A stretch of 64,000 nucleotides of DNA from Cryptomeria japonica (GCF_030272615.1 NC_081414.1:914137648-914201647), one strand, 5' to 3'; positions 36,691 through 49,964 are shown, numbered from the stretch's first letter. The notes: generated by a model from the letters alone, not told the origin. Made by a program: numbers and translations.

Positions 36691-37067
36691 TGGTTAGAAC
36701 ATATATAGCTATTAGTTACTTTTTTACAACTAGTTATGCTATTTTTCTTAAGGTCACTTAGGAGTGGTTATTTTAGTTGTGCACCTAGTTTAGCTTTATA
36801 CACCTAGTTTAGCTTTATACACCTAGTTTAGCAAGAGTTGAACTTTATTTAGTTCCTCATGCTTGCACTTTAGTTCTCCTAAATTTAGCTTTGTTCTTTC
36901 TTTATAAGCATCTCATTGTACAATTGTAATCCATCATGTACTTCTATATGCTTTTCTTTTGATAAATATAACATTAATTTGTGTAGCTCTCATTTGTGGA
37001 TGGTGTTCTTGTTCATCATTTGATCTTGCAAGCGCTTTTGTTGTAAAATTCAACATGATATCAAAGC
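36691..37067 (+). repeat. LTR-like remnant with primer-binding site
   Basis: A T-rich segment from TGGTTAGAAC, with a possible TATAAG at about 36900, ends in TTCAACA (37055). It is followed at once by TGATATCAAAGC (37056-37067), a diverged form of the TGGTATCAGAGC primer site. It includes a 19-bp tandem repeat CACCTAGTTTAGCTTTATA, about 2.7 copies at 36782-36832. No gag, pol or second LTR is found downstream, so this looks like the left end of an old element; the start is uncertain. Confidence 0.45.
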
Positions 37068-38938
37068 TTTGCAAATTTAACCATGATATTAGAGCTTTGA
37101 AACTTCAACATTGTCTGAGAGCACAGCTTTGGCAAGCCCCTTCTCAAATTTTTAGGGTTTCTTTTTTCAAAAGTAGTACAGGGTCCCATATTTTATTTTT
37201 AGTGTATATGGTGGTGTGAATTATTTTTATCAATTGTGGAGTAAAACGGGCATCACCATCATGTCAAAAGCATTAAAAAATCCCTAAGATTGACTGTCAT
37301 TTCATCAAAATCTAAGTAGTTGAAATTTGGGGTCACATTGGCTAATGGCACATTTTTTGAGGCAAATTCTAGGGGTAGCTAAAAAATTTGGTTAGTTTGG
37401 GGAAAAATGGACATCATTATTGTGCTTAGAGGCTCAAGAACCCTAAAATTACCTATCAATTTGTTGAAATCGAAGATCAGGGAATTCTTTGCAAAAAAAT
37501 TACATAAAGTTTCCATTTTCTAAAATATTGCATTTTTGGAAAGTTTCCATTTTTCACAAGTTTTAGTTTTTGTAGAAACTTTCTATTGTTGAAAATTTTC
37601 TATATTCGTAAAGTTGCTATTTTAAAAAAAAATTCATTTTTGGGGTCCTTTTAAACCTCCCAAGCCCTAAAAGGTAGTCTTCAATGTTTTTCTCATAACT
37701 TTGTCATACTGGGTAAAAATTAGGAAAACAAGATATTGTTGGAAAGCTATTTTATAGGGGTATTCAATTATACATGTTGTTTTATCAGATTCTATACCAA
37801 TTTTCTAAATCATACCTTCAAATTCATCCTTTAAATTTTGTGCTTTTGGGGCCATATCTTGCAGATCCATACTCTATTTTTTGAGTTCTTCGTATTATCA
37901 AAAAGATCTCAAAGTCACCTATTCATATGAACCTTTAGATTTTCTATATTTTTATCCAGATAAATTTTATTAAGTCCTTTTTTTTCGCTTCATGGCTAAT
38001 TACCTAGTTTTTTGGCTCCTGGAAACTTTCAGCTTGCAGTGGATGGCTTCTCTTGGGTTGTCGTACATGTATTTGCAACATTTTTCCCTATTTGAGTATT
38101 TTGAGAATCATTTTTAAGCACTTCTTTTCTTGCAAACACATTGAGATAAAGTGTCACTCTTGTATATAATTTTTGAGGATTTTGCACATATTGTTGTGCT
38201 TGATTTTGTATGTGCATTGTATTATAAAGTGCCATGGGGGGTTGTGTAGTGCCTTTTGTTTTTCCATCACACCTTTGTTCGATGACTATCCCTACATGAC
38301 AACATTGAATCTTAGAGATTATTGTCCCATGCGTGTGTGCATTAGTTTCATGGCCTTTTTTAGGTGTAAGTCTTCCTTGAGCACATTCAGATTCTCCTTC
38401 ATGCACTTCATTGTGACACATAGTTTTAGTGGACCTGTCATGAGTCTCTCTTGTTAATATTATGGGGCATTTATGTTGTTTGTGCTAATACTTCTTTGGT
38501 TTCACTTTGGAGTTAGACACTCTTGCATTCTAGTTTTGTGGAGTCAACATTCCATATATTATAACAATGGAAAATAAATAAAAAAGTGAAGGGCATTAAG
38601 TCATAAATATGTTGAATCCACCCAAGACTCCAAAAAGTCTACATGCAGGAAAACAAAGAGAAATGTTGGAGTGGTTGCATTAAGCTTTGCCTTAATTAAA
38701 CCCTCGATTTGGTATTCTTACCTTCAAGGACAACCAAATGAGTAATAGATGATATAAATTGAATAAAAGAGAGTAGTGAAAATGCTTCAAATGAGAGGAT
38801 AATGAATGTGCCATGAAGACTTAAATAAAGATACCAAATCTTCATAGTAAAGGAGAGATAATCAAACCAACACAATGAACTCTAAAAAAATCTGCCACAA
38901 TCTCCCAACGATGATTCCTCAAATTTAAAAGGACTATC
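37068..38938. other. AT-rich stretch, no recognisable gene
   Basis: May be the leader of the element whose LTR ends at 37055. Short frames on both strands (for example 38029-38421 minus) have no recognisable domain and no codon structure I trust. Confidence 0.4.
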
Positions 38939-40559
38939 TATTGGCAACATAACTAATGAAGATGAGATGATGGTGGATGACTGTACCGATAGAGGAAGAA
39001 GATGACATGATCAGTTATTTATATTGTCATTGATGGCAATGAGGTTCAACTGATGTTTAATGATGTTTACAGTTGGTTTTTGGTGATTGACTTGTTGGCT
39101 AAGTGATTTGGTCTACCGGAGTAAGATTTTGATAGTTTGACAGAGTTTACCGACAAAACTGCGAATTAGGACCTTAACCGGTAAAGCATATAAGTTTTGA
39201 TGGAATTGGGTGATTGGGAATGTTTGGTGACTTGTGGTTTGATACATAAGATTTTATGATGGATTTGAGTATGTAACTGGAACCGCGTCCTATGATGATT
39301 ATTGGAAGGCATATTTTGAATTTCAGATGAAGTCTTGCCAGGGTTTAAGAAGGGTTTAAGGACCGGTAAAGAATTCTCTTAACCGGTAATGATTTTGGTT
39401 TGGCAGTGATCTACATCAAGTTAACACGTTGATGATAATGTGCCACAAACCATATGATGAGTTTGAAAGATGTTTTGGCGCGTTTGGAGAATAAATTTCT
39501 TGGGAATGTGCAAAGTGCTTAGCGGAATGTGCTAAGAGTTTGACTTTGTACCAGCTTGACTTGCTGTGACGATTTATGATCATTCATTGACCGATATTGA
39601 TTTTTAATTGATTGTAATGATCCCTATGATGATCTATGTAGAAAGTGTTAGAGTTTTGATGTTGACCTAATTGTAAAAGTTATTTATGTTGGCAAGGTTG
39701 ATGTTTTGAAGTGTCGGTGATTTTGAGAAGTGTGTGAAGTTGAACCAGTGTGTGTGAGAAGATTTGCCGGAGAGATGCAAACTTAGAACTTAATTAGATC
39801 TGATCAAGCAAGTAGTAGAGTGTTATACACAAATCATTCACTTTTGTTCTCTAACAATTATAACAGCTAAAATTCCTTAACTGGGTAGGTCCTAACATGC
39901 CTCACATTGTACAATCCCGTAATAGGGTGACTCAATATCTGAGTTCTAAATCCTCTTGCAATGTTGATCCTAACAGATCAAAGCTTCTAACAGGGCTGAG
40001 GTAAATCCCTTAATCGGGTTACTCCTAACAGGGTCTTCTCCTAATAGGGCATCATTGTAAGCTTCTAACTGAGCTTGGCTCCTAACAAGGTGCATTTCAA
40101 AAGAGTGCAATATATTTGTGGGTACCAATTCCCACTGTGGTTTTTCCCTATTTGGGTTTCCATGTGAAAAACATGGTGTTCAGGTGTGGTATGCTTTTCT
40201 TGTGATGTTCATGTTTTATTTCTGAAAACCAGTAAAGACAGTTTATGTTTGTTTATCAGAGATCTTATAGTGGTTACCGATATTGATGATTATATGATTG
40301 ATGAAGCATTTTGATCAGTTAATAAGTTGGTAACTATGTTTTTTGATCTGATATTGAATTGATGGGTGATCTGATTAATAAGTTTTCATAAGAGGAAATG
40401 ATTATCTAGATCTGATAAGGAAATCTGTTATGAAGATTTGGTTTAAGTATTGAATGTTTTTAGATCTAAGATAAGTCTTCTTTGGTGTTGAAAGTTTCAA
40501 TTTTTGTTAATACTGATTCACCCCCCTCTTAGTATTAACTGGATCCTCTAGGTTTATCA
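38939..40559 (+). repeat. 5' LTR of the copia element
   Basis: Starts TATTGGCAACATAAC (the other copy has TGTTGGCAT), ends GTTTATCA. The part at 39880-40095 has about ten loose copies of a CTAACAGGG / CTAATAGGG motif. Confidence 0.9.
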
Positions 40560-40561
40560 AT

Positions 40562-40573
40562 TGGTATCAGAGG
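40562..40573 (+). promoter_or_regulatory. Primer-binding site of the copia element
   Basis: TGGTATCAGAGG, two bases after the 5' LTR end; initiator-methionine tRNA type. Confidence 0.9.
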
Positions 40574-40629
40574 TTTGGTCCTCTGTGCGCAGAAAGCCTA
40601 ACAGTTTGAGGGAAAGATTCTATGAAAGA

Positions 40630-41520
40630 TGATGAAGGAGGGTACCAAGTTTACCAAGGACAATTACTAGATATGGAGTGATTGGATGAGGATCTACATT
40701 AAAGAAATGGGGTCACAGTACTGGAATCATGTGATAACCAAGTATATTACACCTACTACTAGTCCCTTGACACCAGATGAGCTCAAAGAACAATAGGAAA
40801 ACATTCAGTCTCTTGAAGCAATTGTAAGTACTTTGTCTGACTCTAAATATATTGATGTTCATGGATTAGAAACTACAAATGAAGTATGGGAGAAATTAAA
40901 TTTAATCTATGGAGGAGATGAACATGTACAAAGGGCAAAGGAAGAGATTCTAAGAGGAAAATTTGATGATATGAAAATGGTTGACGGTGATAACATAACT
41001 CAATATGGACAGAGGATTAAGGAGTTTGTATGTGGAATAAAGAGTGCCAGAGGTAAGATTGAAGATGATACTATTGTTAGCAAAATGCTTAGAACTCTTT
41101 TACCGCAGTATTCTATCAGAGTGTCTGCTATTCAAGAACTAAGATCCATTTCAAAAGATAAAGATACTATTGATTCTTGAATTGGAAAGTTAACTGCATT
41201 TGAACTTAACAATTTTGATAATAGTGTTTCCAAACCTTCTGAATCTTCCTTTAAGGCTTCAGTAACTAGTACATTAGCAAGGAAAGGAAAATATGTTTGT
41301 CATAATCATGATTACAGGGCCAGTCATGGCAGTAGCAGAGGTGATGGTGATAATGAAGATAATCTGATGGAACTTGAGGCATTACTGGCTGGAAGATTCC
41401 TTAGAGGAAGAGGTAAATATAAAGGTAAATTAACCTTGAACTGTTTCTCTTGTAGTAAGATTGGACACATAGCTGCTAACTTCCCTAACACTGATAAGAA
41501 AGATAAGTTTAGGAGATTCA
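40630..41520 (+). pseudogene. Gag of the copia element
   Basis: Copia gag pattern: W..WM..YI near the N-terminus, then VWEKLNLIYGGDEHVQRAKE, FDDMKMVDGDNITQYGQRIK and SKMLRTLLPQYSIRVSAI. A basic segment and a knuckle-like CFSCSKIGHIAAN lie at about 41440-41480. Fossil, a few breaks. Confidence 0.85.
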
Positions 41521-42040
41521 AAAGAAAAAGAAAGAAACATTGTTATGTTGCAGTGGATGAAGGTGTGACCAATGATGAATTAGAAGAAGATGACAATGAG
41601 GAGATAGTATTTGTTGGTGTGAAGGAGGATCTGACTGATGAGAAGGCTTTGGTGTCTCACATGGATAACAATGATGAATGGATAATAGATAGTGGTTGCT
41701 CACACCACATGACCTGTGACAAAAGTAAGTTCCTATCCTTTGAAGTGTTTGATGGAGATGTTGTAAGATCTGGTAATAACTCTCCCTACATGGTTATAGG
41801 TAAATGATCAATTTCATTAAATGGGAAGACTAATGCAAATTATGGCTTTTGGGTTGAAGGACTAAAACATAACCTCTTGAGTGTTGGATAGCTTAATGAT
41901 AAGTTATATCTACTTGAATTCAATAGTGGAGTGTGCAGGATTCTTGGAAATAATGGAGAATTGATTGCTATTGGGAAGCATACTCGAGGTAATTTATTTC
42001 ATCTGAATACTAATGTAAATAACTGGTTGGTGGCAAAAAT
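41521..42040 (+). pseudogene. Protease of the copia element
   Basis: After an acidic linker comes WIIDSGCSHHMTCDKSKFLS, the aspartic protease active-site block of copia elements, preceding the integrase. Confidence 0.85.
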
Positions 42041-42047
42041 TGAAGAC

Positions 42048-42720
42048 AACTAGTTGTGGCACAAGAGATTTTGTCATGTTAATTTTGACAATTTGATTAA
42101 AGTTAGTAATTCAAGTATTGTTAGAGGTTTGCTCCATCTAGTGAAACCAGACAATGTGTTATGCAAGGATTGTCAGATGGGTAAGATAACCGTTGTATCC
42201 TTTAAGAGTAAGTCTCTTTCTTCAGAGAATATTCTTTATTTGGTTCATACTGATGTTTATGGTCCTATGATGACTAACAATTATTTTCGTGATAACTATT
42301 TTATGATCTTTACTGATGATTATTCCAAAATGATGTGGGTAACTTTTCTGAGAGAAACGTCTGAGGCTTTTAGTAAGTTTAAAGAATTTAAAGCTCTTGT
42401 TGAGAAAGATACTGGGAAGAATCTAAAATGTTTGAGATCTGATCGGGGAGGTGAATTTACTTCTGATAAGTTTCTGAAGTTCTGTGATGAACAGGGAATT
42501 AAAAGGCAGATGTCAGCTCCTAGAACTCCACAACAAAATGGGATAGTAGAGAGAATGAATAGAACAATTTTTGAAGCTGCTAGAACCATGTTGATTCAAG
42601 GTGAAGTACCGAAGATGTTCTGGAGAGAAGCAGTTAGCATTGTTGTCTATACTTTGAACCAGGTAATTGTCAAAAAAGGTAATAAAAAAACACCTTATGA
42701 ATTATGACATGGAAAGACTC
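42048..42720 (+). pseudogene. Integrase of the copia element
   Basis: HHCC region (LWHKRFCHVNFDNLIKVSNS ... CKDCQMGK). DDE core: VHTDVYGPMMTNNYFRDNYF, DDYSKMMWVTFLRE, LRSDRGGEFTSDKFLKFCDE, PQQNGIVERMNRTIFEAART. Fossil. Confidence 0.9.
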
Positions 42721-43249
42721 CTAGTGTAAGCTATTTCAAAATCTTTGGGATTAAATGTTATATTAAGAGAGATGACTACATTGAAAAATTTGATGCTAAG
42801 TGTGATGAAGGCATTTTTCTTGGTTACTCTACAAAGAGTAAGGCATTTAAATGTTATAACAAGATAACTAAGAAGATCATCGAGAGTGCTAAAGTGAGGA
42901 TAGATGAGCTCCTTGAGAAATCTGGTGAGTGCAGTAGATATGAGCCTGAGAAAGATGAAGAAAGACTTGTGTTCATAGAACTGGAAGTGCAGAAGACTGA
43001 TGAGCAAAATGTTGCAGAAATAGGTGCTCAATCGGTAAATGTAGAGAGCGATGAAGAAGATGAATAACATGAAGCAAGAAGCACATCACTAGAACCAGTT
43101 ATTCCAAGGTATGCCAGGTTAAATCACTCAAAAGAATGAATAATTGGAGATAAACATGATGGATTACAAACAAGGAGGAAAATCAGAGAAAATTCTTGTC
43201 TGATTTCTACCATTGAGCCGAAAACAATAAGAGAGGCAATAAAGGATGA

Positions 43250-44700
43250 TGATTGCATTAGTGCAATGAATGAGGAGTTAGATCAGATAGCGAAGAACAA
43301 GACATGGACACTTGTTCCTAGACTGGATGACAAGAATGCAATTGGAACCAAATGGGTTTTTAGAAACAAGTTAAATGAAGAAAGAAAGATTGTGAGAAAT
43401 AAAACAAGATTGGTTTGCAAAGGCTATGCACAAGAAGAAGAAAATGATTATGGTGAAACCTTTGCCCCTATGGTGAGATTGGAAGGAGTATGAATGCTAC
43501 TTGTGTATGCTGCATTTAAAATATTTAAAGTCTATCAGATGAATGTTAAATCAACTTTTCTCAATGACATCCTTGAAGAAGAAGTATACACAGAACAACC
43601 AGATGGATTTTCTTTGTCTGAAGACAAAGATATGGTTTGAAAACTACATAAGGCACTGTATGGATTGAAGCAAGCACCGAGAGCATGGTTTGAAAGGTTG
43701 CATGAACACTTGATCAAGATAAGATTCCAATGTACTAGTGAGGATAGTAACATATATCTAAAGACTGATGGAGAGAAACTATTGATAGCTGAAGTATTTG
43801 TGGATGACATTATCTTTGGTGGTAATGATGAATTATGCATGGATTTTGCTGACGAGATGAAAAAGGAATTTGAGATGTCTCTTATTGAAGAGATTAAATT
43901 CTTTATTGGGTTGTAGGTCCAACAGTTGGATGGTAGAGTTTTTATCTTTTAGAGTATGTCAAAGAGGTGTTGAAAACATTTGGCATGGAAGATTGTAAAC
44001 CGATTGGTACTCTGATGATGATAGGTTGCAAGTTGTTTAAGCAAGATGACTCACCATCTGTGGATGAGAAATAATACACGTCTATGATTGGTAAATTGCA
44101 TTATGCCATTCATAGCATACTGAGTATTGCACATGATGTTGGACTGGCTGCTAGATTTCAAAAGGATCCCAAGGAGAATCACTTGGTAGTGTTGAAAAGG
44201 ATATTCGAGTAGCTGAAAGGCACAATAGATAATGGTTTGTGGTATCCTTATAAAGTAAATTTATCTTTGGATGTGTTTAGTCATGCAGATTGGGCAGGCA
44301 ATGTAGATGATTGGAAAAGCACTACCAGTGGAGCTTTTCTTCTTGGAGGCAGATTGGTTGCTTGGACAGGTAAGAAGCAAACTTGTGTTTCTCAGTCAAA
44401 AATAGAGGCAAAGTATGTTGCAACATCAATGAATTGCATGTAGGCAATTTGGATGAGACATGTGCTTGAAGGATTCAGATTTGATATGTCTGAACCGATA
44501 ACTATATACTGTGATAATACTAGTGCAATCGATATTTCAAAAAATCCTGTAATACATGAAAGAACAAAGCACATAGAATTGAAATATCATTTTATAAGGG
44601 AAAGAGTATAGGAAAAACAAGTCTGCATGGAGTATGTGACAAGAAAAGAGTAGCTAGCAGATATTTTCACAAAACCAATACCGAAGACAACCTTTGAGTA
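43250..44700 (+). pseudogene. Reverse transcriptase and RNase H of the copia element
   Basis: RT start ARxAL-like region EELDQIAKNKTWTLVPRLDD, GTKWVFRNKLNEERKIVRNK, YGETFAPMVRLE, then LYGLKQAPRAWFERLH-type block and the active site FVDDIIFGGN. RNase H: SHADWAGNVDDWKSTTSGAF, CVSQSKIEAKYVATSMNCM, and a tail with YCDNTSAIDISKNPVIHERT. Fossil, several breaks. Confidence 0.9.
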
Positions 44701-45089
44701 TCTCGGAGGTAAATTAGGGGTCAAACCCATACTCAGACAAAAATAGAATGTAGGATGCATCAATCCAGTGGGCTTCATGACTATTTTTTACTTTGGATTG
44801 ATGAGATGCAGGCTACTCTGTAGGGGGAGCAACTTAGATGTGTTTGCAGACATGTTGAAGACAACAACTACAAAAGAATTGATGATTTGTAATGCTTATG
44901 CACCTTTGGGATTTCTGTCAAAGGGGGAGAAGAAATATGATTAAGAGAAGACATATGATTAGTTGGAGTAGATATAGTATAACTGATAGATGAGATGCAA
45001 CAGAGAAGAGAAGAGTTGTAGAGAAGGTCCACAATAGAGCGGCACAAAATGAGTTGAGTATCTTGATAATTAGTGTTGCCATCAATGCC

Positions 45090-45100
45090 AAATAGGGAGA
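45090..45100 (+). promoter_or_regulatory. Polypurine tract of the copia element
   Basis: AAATAGGGAGA directly before the 3' LTR start TGTTGGCAT; typical copia layout. Confidence 0.85.
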
Positions 45101-45101
45101 T

Positions 45102-45863
45102 TGTTGGCATGTTTGGCATAACTGATGAAGATGAGATGATGGTGGATGACTGTACCGGTATAGGAAGAAGATGACATGATCAGTTATTTATATTGTCATT
45201 AATGGCAACCAAGTTCAACTGATGTTTAATGATGTTTATAGTTGGTTTTTAGTGATTGAATTGTTGGCTAAGTGATTTGGTCTACCGGAGTAAGAGTTTG
45301 ACAGTTTGACAGAGTTTATCGACAAGACTTCAAATTAGGACCTTAACCGGTAAAGCAAATAAGTTTTGATGAAATCAGGTGATTGGCGGTGTTTGGTGAC
45401 TTGTGGTTTGATACATAAGCTTTTATGAATGATTTGAGTATGTAACTGGAATCACATCCTATGACGGTTATTCAAAGGCATTTTTTGAATTTCTAATTAA
45501 GTTTTACCAGGGTTTAAGAAGGGTTTAAGGACCGGTAAAGAATTCAATTAACCAGTAATGATTTTGGTTTGGCAGTAATCTACATCAAGTTCACGTGTTG
45601 ATGATAATCGTTCACTATTGTTCTCTAACAATTACAACAACAAAAATCCCTTAAATGGGTAGGTCCTAATAGGCCTCACATTGTAAAATCCTCTAATAGG
45701 GTGACTCAATATCTAAGTTCTAAATCCTCTTGTGAGGTTGATCCTAACAGATCAAGCTTCTAACAAGGCTGAGGTAAATCCCTTAATGAGGTGACTCCTA
45801 ATAGCGTCTGCTCCTAACAGGGAATCATTGTAAGCTTCTAACCTAACTTGGCTCCTAACAGGG
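45102..45863 (+). repeat. 3' LTR of the copia element, left part
   Basis: Aligns with 38939 to about 40095, with one internal gap. It breaks off at GGCTCCTAACAGGG, where the LTR arm starting TGTTGGTAAACA begins. Confidence 0.9.
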
Positions 45864-46535
45864 TGTTGGTAAACATATTTGTCACTATGGTCGTTTATAT
45901 TATCAGCGCGGTCATTTAACTGGAACTGACACTGTTTGCCCGATGAGCAATGACAAACATTCCAACTGTTGGAGAGATAAGAGGGGCAGCTCCCTCATAT
46001 GATAAGGGTGTTTAGGATTTTCGTGTACTTTTAACCTGAAAGTACATAAAGGAGAAAACACAGAACTAAAAAGAAATAAGAATAGAAACCGCAACAATAA
46101 ACACACGACCATCAAATGAGATTTCTCCACATTTGCAACAAATTACAAAGGGGAGAACTTTATAGCATAATACGCTTAGCCATGAGATGATGATAAAAAA
46201 GAATGACAAATCTCAACATACACAGAGATAAGATACTTCAACACATTCAAACTGAGATACCAAAGGTTGCTTGTGCATCAACACATCAATTATACAAATC
46301 ACATATGCATAAAAAGACTACCAATTTGACATACAAGAAATTGGCAATGATAACACATGAATACATCAAGAACACACGAACTAAGACGTATCCTTCATTA
46401 TCCTTTTGGAAATATACAAGTCCAAAATCCTTTCTATACATAGTGCAGATCAAAATGTCATTACAATATTCTCCTAGAATTCCGACAACGTCTTCCCCTC
46501 TGTAAAAAGTCTCCCATACATTACAAATAGCCTTG

Positions 46536-46543
46536 TATTTATA
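46536..46543 (-). promoter_or_regulatory. TATA box of the left arm
   Basis: TATAAATA on the minus strand, in the context GCCTATAAATACAAGG; the right arm has the same at 57867-57874. Transcription would run towards the primer site side. Confidence 0.6.
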
Positions 46544-47189
46544 GGCTTCACAGAATAACCACCTTATAACCAACTTCAATCTTGGGTTAATAACTAACTC
46601 TTTTCTGCGTAAATCTCAATGAGTTAGTAACCTACATTTTTATGCACAAAAGAAGTAAACTTTCTAACCTTGGGTTACAATAAATGGCATAAGTCACTTT
46701 TTATAAAAATAATATCAAACCTATTACATTGAAGAAATAACTCGTTGTCGATTTTGCCGAGGTGACCTCCATGTCTTCATTTGCATCTTTATCTTTGTAA
46801 CTTTTTCATCATCAACTCTCTGCTTACACTGCGGAGTGTAGTTGCATACTAAAACATCTATCCATTGTAGTTTCTGGACACTTTGAGCTTGTCCTTCTCA
46901 TTCTTTTCTTGAAAGTGCCATAAACAAGTTGGAATGCTAGTACATTGAAATTTGCATCATGATATGACTCATCTATAAGGATAATATTTAACCATCATAA
47001 AGGAGTTTTGGACATAACAAAATTTTCTCACTCACACTCATCAAACTTGCTAAGCTTTCCAGAATAAAAACAAAGTGATTTTCAATCCAACTAGATGAAG
47101 TCAAAGTTTAATTACTCGAAAGATTTGCATGCTTAACCATCTCTTATGCATTCCCACCATCTTGACAAAGAGATATTCATTCACCAATA

Positions 47190-48110
47190 AATTTTGAGAG
47201 TTTCCTTATGCGCAGGCCGAGAGCATGAAGAAAGGTTGTGAGATTTGGAATTACACCCGTTAATTGCATTAGCTTGAAACTTTCTAAAGCTTTTCATCAT
47301 ACTCATCAACGGTTACCACAATTGGTATTGACACCAACCAATTGCATTTCACTGAAACCATAGTTCATTTAAGCAATATTAAACAATTTCACAGGCTTTA
47401 TCATATCCCTCAAGCAGTAAAATATCCCATACGAGTCGATGAATTTCCATGCCCAGTTTGAATTCCATAGGAAGCTACTGACAAAGTTGAGGCAAATTCT
47501 TAAGGGTTCCTTAAGACTTTCTAACAAATTCAATTTGTGCATACGTTGCTATCATCGCATCCACAAGACATCTTTTACGACATTTTGTCAAACAGTTCAT
47601 ATGCCGTCTCTCCACATTTTGCAAGCATATTTGTTGCTGCGATTTAATGAATATCGTGATTGGTTTTGTAGCCTTCTACTCGTGGCATTTCACATGGCAT
47701 TCTGTCGAACAGTTCATTTGCTGGTTTTAACTTTCGACTTATGGCATTTTAGGTGGTATTATATCAGACACTTGGCATGAATTGTTTATGCATCCAACTC
47801 CCTGTACTTTACATGGCATTAAATGAACCAGCGTTGAGGAGAATGGAGATTGCACAGTGTTTACTAGGCGTTAAACCTTCAATACCTTTATACCGTGGCA
47901 AAGTGATATTTCGTTGAGGTACTTCGTAGGACAATCCACAAGATGTTTTTGCTTCTCATTCTGCACACAAGACTACCAAAGTGGTTACATCTACCGGCTT
48001 GCAAACCATTCCAACTTTTTCGCTTTTCCACATGGGTGCACCTCCAATCGCAAATGAAAAAGCATCCATTTTTTAGATATTTTGAATTATTTGCATGGGA
48101 ATGCAACTTT
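47190..48110 (-). pseudogene. PPR gene remnant in the left arm
   Basis: Counterpart of 58510-59290. The minus strand shows degenerate pentatricopeptide motifs, including MRSKNILWIVLR-like and MIATYAQ-like pieces and the GVIPNLTTF block near 47240. PPR proteins bind organellar RNA. The reading frame is interrupted repeatedly, so this is a dead fragment of a host gene carried by the LTR. Confidence 0.55.
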
Positions 48111-48536
48111 TTAAAAATTCCTCCAACGGCGCTACCATCAGCCGTTGCAGCGACGCCATTTATATGATGGATGCCATTATCATGGTGATTTGCATGTTAG
48201 ATGTCTTAGCATATTTTTGTATAGAGGATAGTTACAACCCATTTCAGTAACTTGTATGCAGCTCACCCAAAAAAAAGACTTCAACAATCAAGTGGAAATA
48301 CAAGTTAACTTTCTCAAGATTAAAATAAGAAAAAGATCTTTCTGCTAAACTTGCAAATTCCAACCCTCATTTTCCATGAATTTGGACAAATAATGCTTTT
48401 ATTGAAATTGAAGATGTGTGTATTGTTGCCACCATTTCATTAAGCTACCCACCTCCAAGAAAACCTCTACAAAGATGCTGCGATCTTTGATCATCTTCCA
48501 TACATAATCTTCAAACTTTTCAAGGCTTTCTTTCAG

Positions 48537-49127
48537 TTAGGTGTTCATGACTTGCCGTTGGTCTTGCTCCTGTTGGAGAACTTTTAACACTTTACAAGCC
48601 TCTTCTATATGAGCCCAAAAACAAGAGTCCTTAGTTAATGATGCAAATTTTATGCGAGCATTTCTAACTTTTGTAACTCCATTAATGCAAGTTTGATCTT
48701 TTACATTAAGCCATTTTTCCAGAACTTTGTGACGGTTTGGTCTGGTTCCGTTTAACAGATAGCTTCCATGATCTTTGTGGAGGCGAAAGTAGTCTGCAAT
48801 GTCCAATGGCTCTACAAGTCTTCTATATGCAGTGCTAACATTGATCCATTTATTTTGGAATTGAAATCCACTAGCTAAAACATGATTCTTCACCTTCTCA
48901 ATAATGTCATCCCAGTACATTTCTAGAGTTATTCTAATCATATTTGCAGGAAAATCTTTCTTGTCATGCTCACCTGGAGATTTTACAACATCATAGTAAC
49001 CAGAGCCATCGGCCTTACACGTCACTTTGTACCATTCCAGCACAACCATATAGCTTTGGTTCTTGCTCAACTGGTAATTTAGTTTTTCAATCTTCATAAT
49101 ATGTTCCATGTTCTTCACACGAGTCAT
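48537..49127 (-). pseudogene. EDS1-like EP-domain fragment in the left arm
   Basis: The same protein as 59671-60396 with about nine amino-acid differences over 200 residues. It keeps the blocks SYMVVLEWYKVTCKADGSGY, RRLVEPLDIADYFRLHKDHG and KFASLTKDSCFWAHIEEA. The frame ends about 45 codons earlier than in the right arm (after QRQVMNT). The A-rich run before the ATG at 49127 lets the open frame extend further, but those residues (KKKKK) are unlikely to be real coding. See the right copy for function. Confidence 0.8.
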
Positions 49128-49497
49128 TTTTTTTTTTTTTTTTGTTTCGATGGTTTGCATGCATTTCTAACTCCAGCATCTTACAAAATCTGATGCGTGC
49201 TTAACCTGGTTCGAAGCTCCCATTTTGTGTAGGCAAGTAATTAGCAAAGGCGTGGGAAATTTGGCTTTATATTTGCTAATTGCATATACTTTAAAGTTTC
49301 TAAAAACTCTTCAACAAACGTGTCATCCTATTTCTTTGAGACATTTCGTCAGATGGTTCAAATGCTTTGTCGATGCCTTCACATTTTGCATACATCCATA
49401 ATTATAGTTGCCAGTACGAGATATGATAAATTACTATCCTTTATGTTGTGGCGAATGTCAATGGTTGGGATGATGAGGCCAAAGTCACAGAAGGTTT

Positions 49498-49964
49498 TGT
49501 GAGATTTTGCCAAGATCAAGAGGCAATGGAAAGCACAAATAAGAGAGAACAAAATAGATGATAGAAATAAACTATATTCTATCAAGATGAAAATACTGAT
49601 CAACTGGATCATCAATCGTTCAATTACATAGAATGTAGATGACCTTGCTTATATAGGCAAGGCTTATGGATATGCGAGCACACAAACATGACATGTGGCT
49701 CAATAAGAAACAAGGGTAGGTAGAAAATAGGTGTGGGTAGGTAGGAGAAATAATATAATAGTCCACATGAGGTGGATCAGCCACTGAATGTGGAGTGTAG
49801 CAACAAGATCAACACCGTAAAAGGTGGAATTATCCTACACACACTATCCCAATGTGGCACAAACACCCAAGTGTCTCATACCCAAACTACTATGAAATGC
49901 ATGTCCTAAGTAAACTTAAGTAAGGTGTAATAATATCCATGATGAATAATTATTTACACCAACA
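49498..49964 (-). repeat. 3' LTR of the gag-protease copia (left copy)
   Basis: Aligns end to end with 53267-53734 at about 96%. Its first 26 bases on the + strand also occur at the end of the right arm (60785-60810). Confidence 0.9.

Larger units (their letters stand above)
38939..45863 (+). mobile_element. Ty1/copia LTR retrotransposon, 3' LTR interrupted
   Basis: LTRs 38939-40559 and 45102-45863, primer site at 40562, polypurine tract at 45090-45100. Domain order is gag, protease, integrase, RT, RNase H, which is the copia order. The 3' LTR stops after about 760 of 1620 bp, where the composite element 45864-60810 begins. Its missing remainder is not found right of 60810. LTR differences are about 7% in a 235-bp stretch. 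Broken, about ten or more breaks; lineage not assigned. Confidence 0.92.
45864..49497 (-). repeat. 3' LTR arm (left) of the composite element
   Basis: About 3.63 kb; carries an EDS1-like EP-domain fragment (48537-49127) and PPR remnants (about 47190-48110). The copia 49498-53734 is inserted at its right edge. The short segment 53735-53845 just beyond may be the rest of the arm. A purine-rich (minus strand) run at 53847-53887 could be its polypurine tract. Confidence 0.75.

Noticed and set aside
38029-38457. Overlapping frames of 130 (minus) and 94 (plus) codons in the AT-rich stretch
   Set aside because: No recognisable domain, no supporting neighbours, and both strands open over the same place, as expected by chance.
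46203-46505. 100-codon plus-strand frame in the left arm, and the minus-strand frames opposite it
   Set aside because: It lies in the promoter/R part of the arm; the right arm does not keep the plus-strand frame and no domain is recognised.
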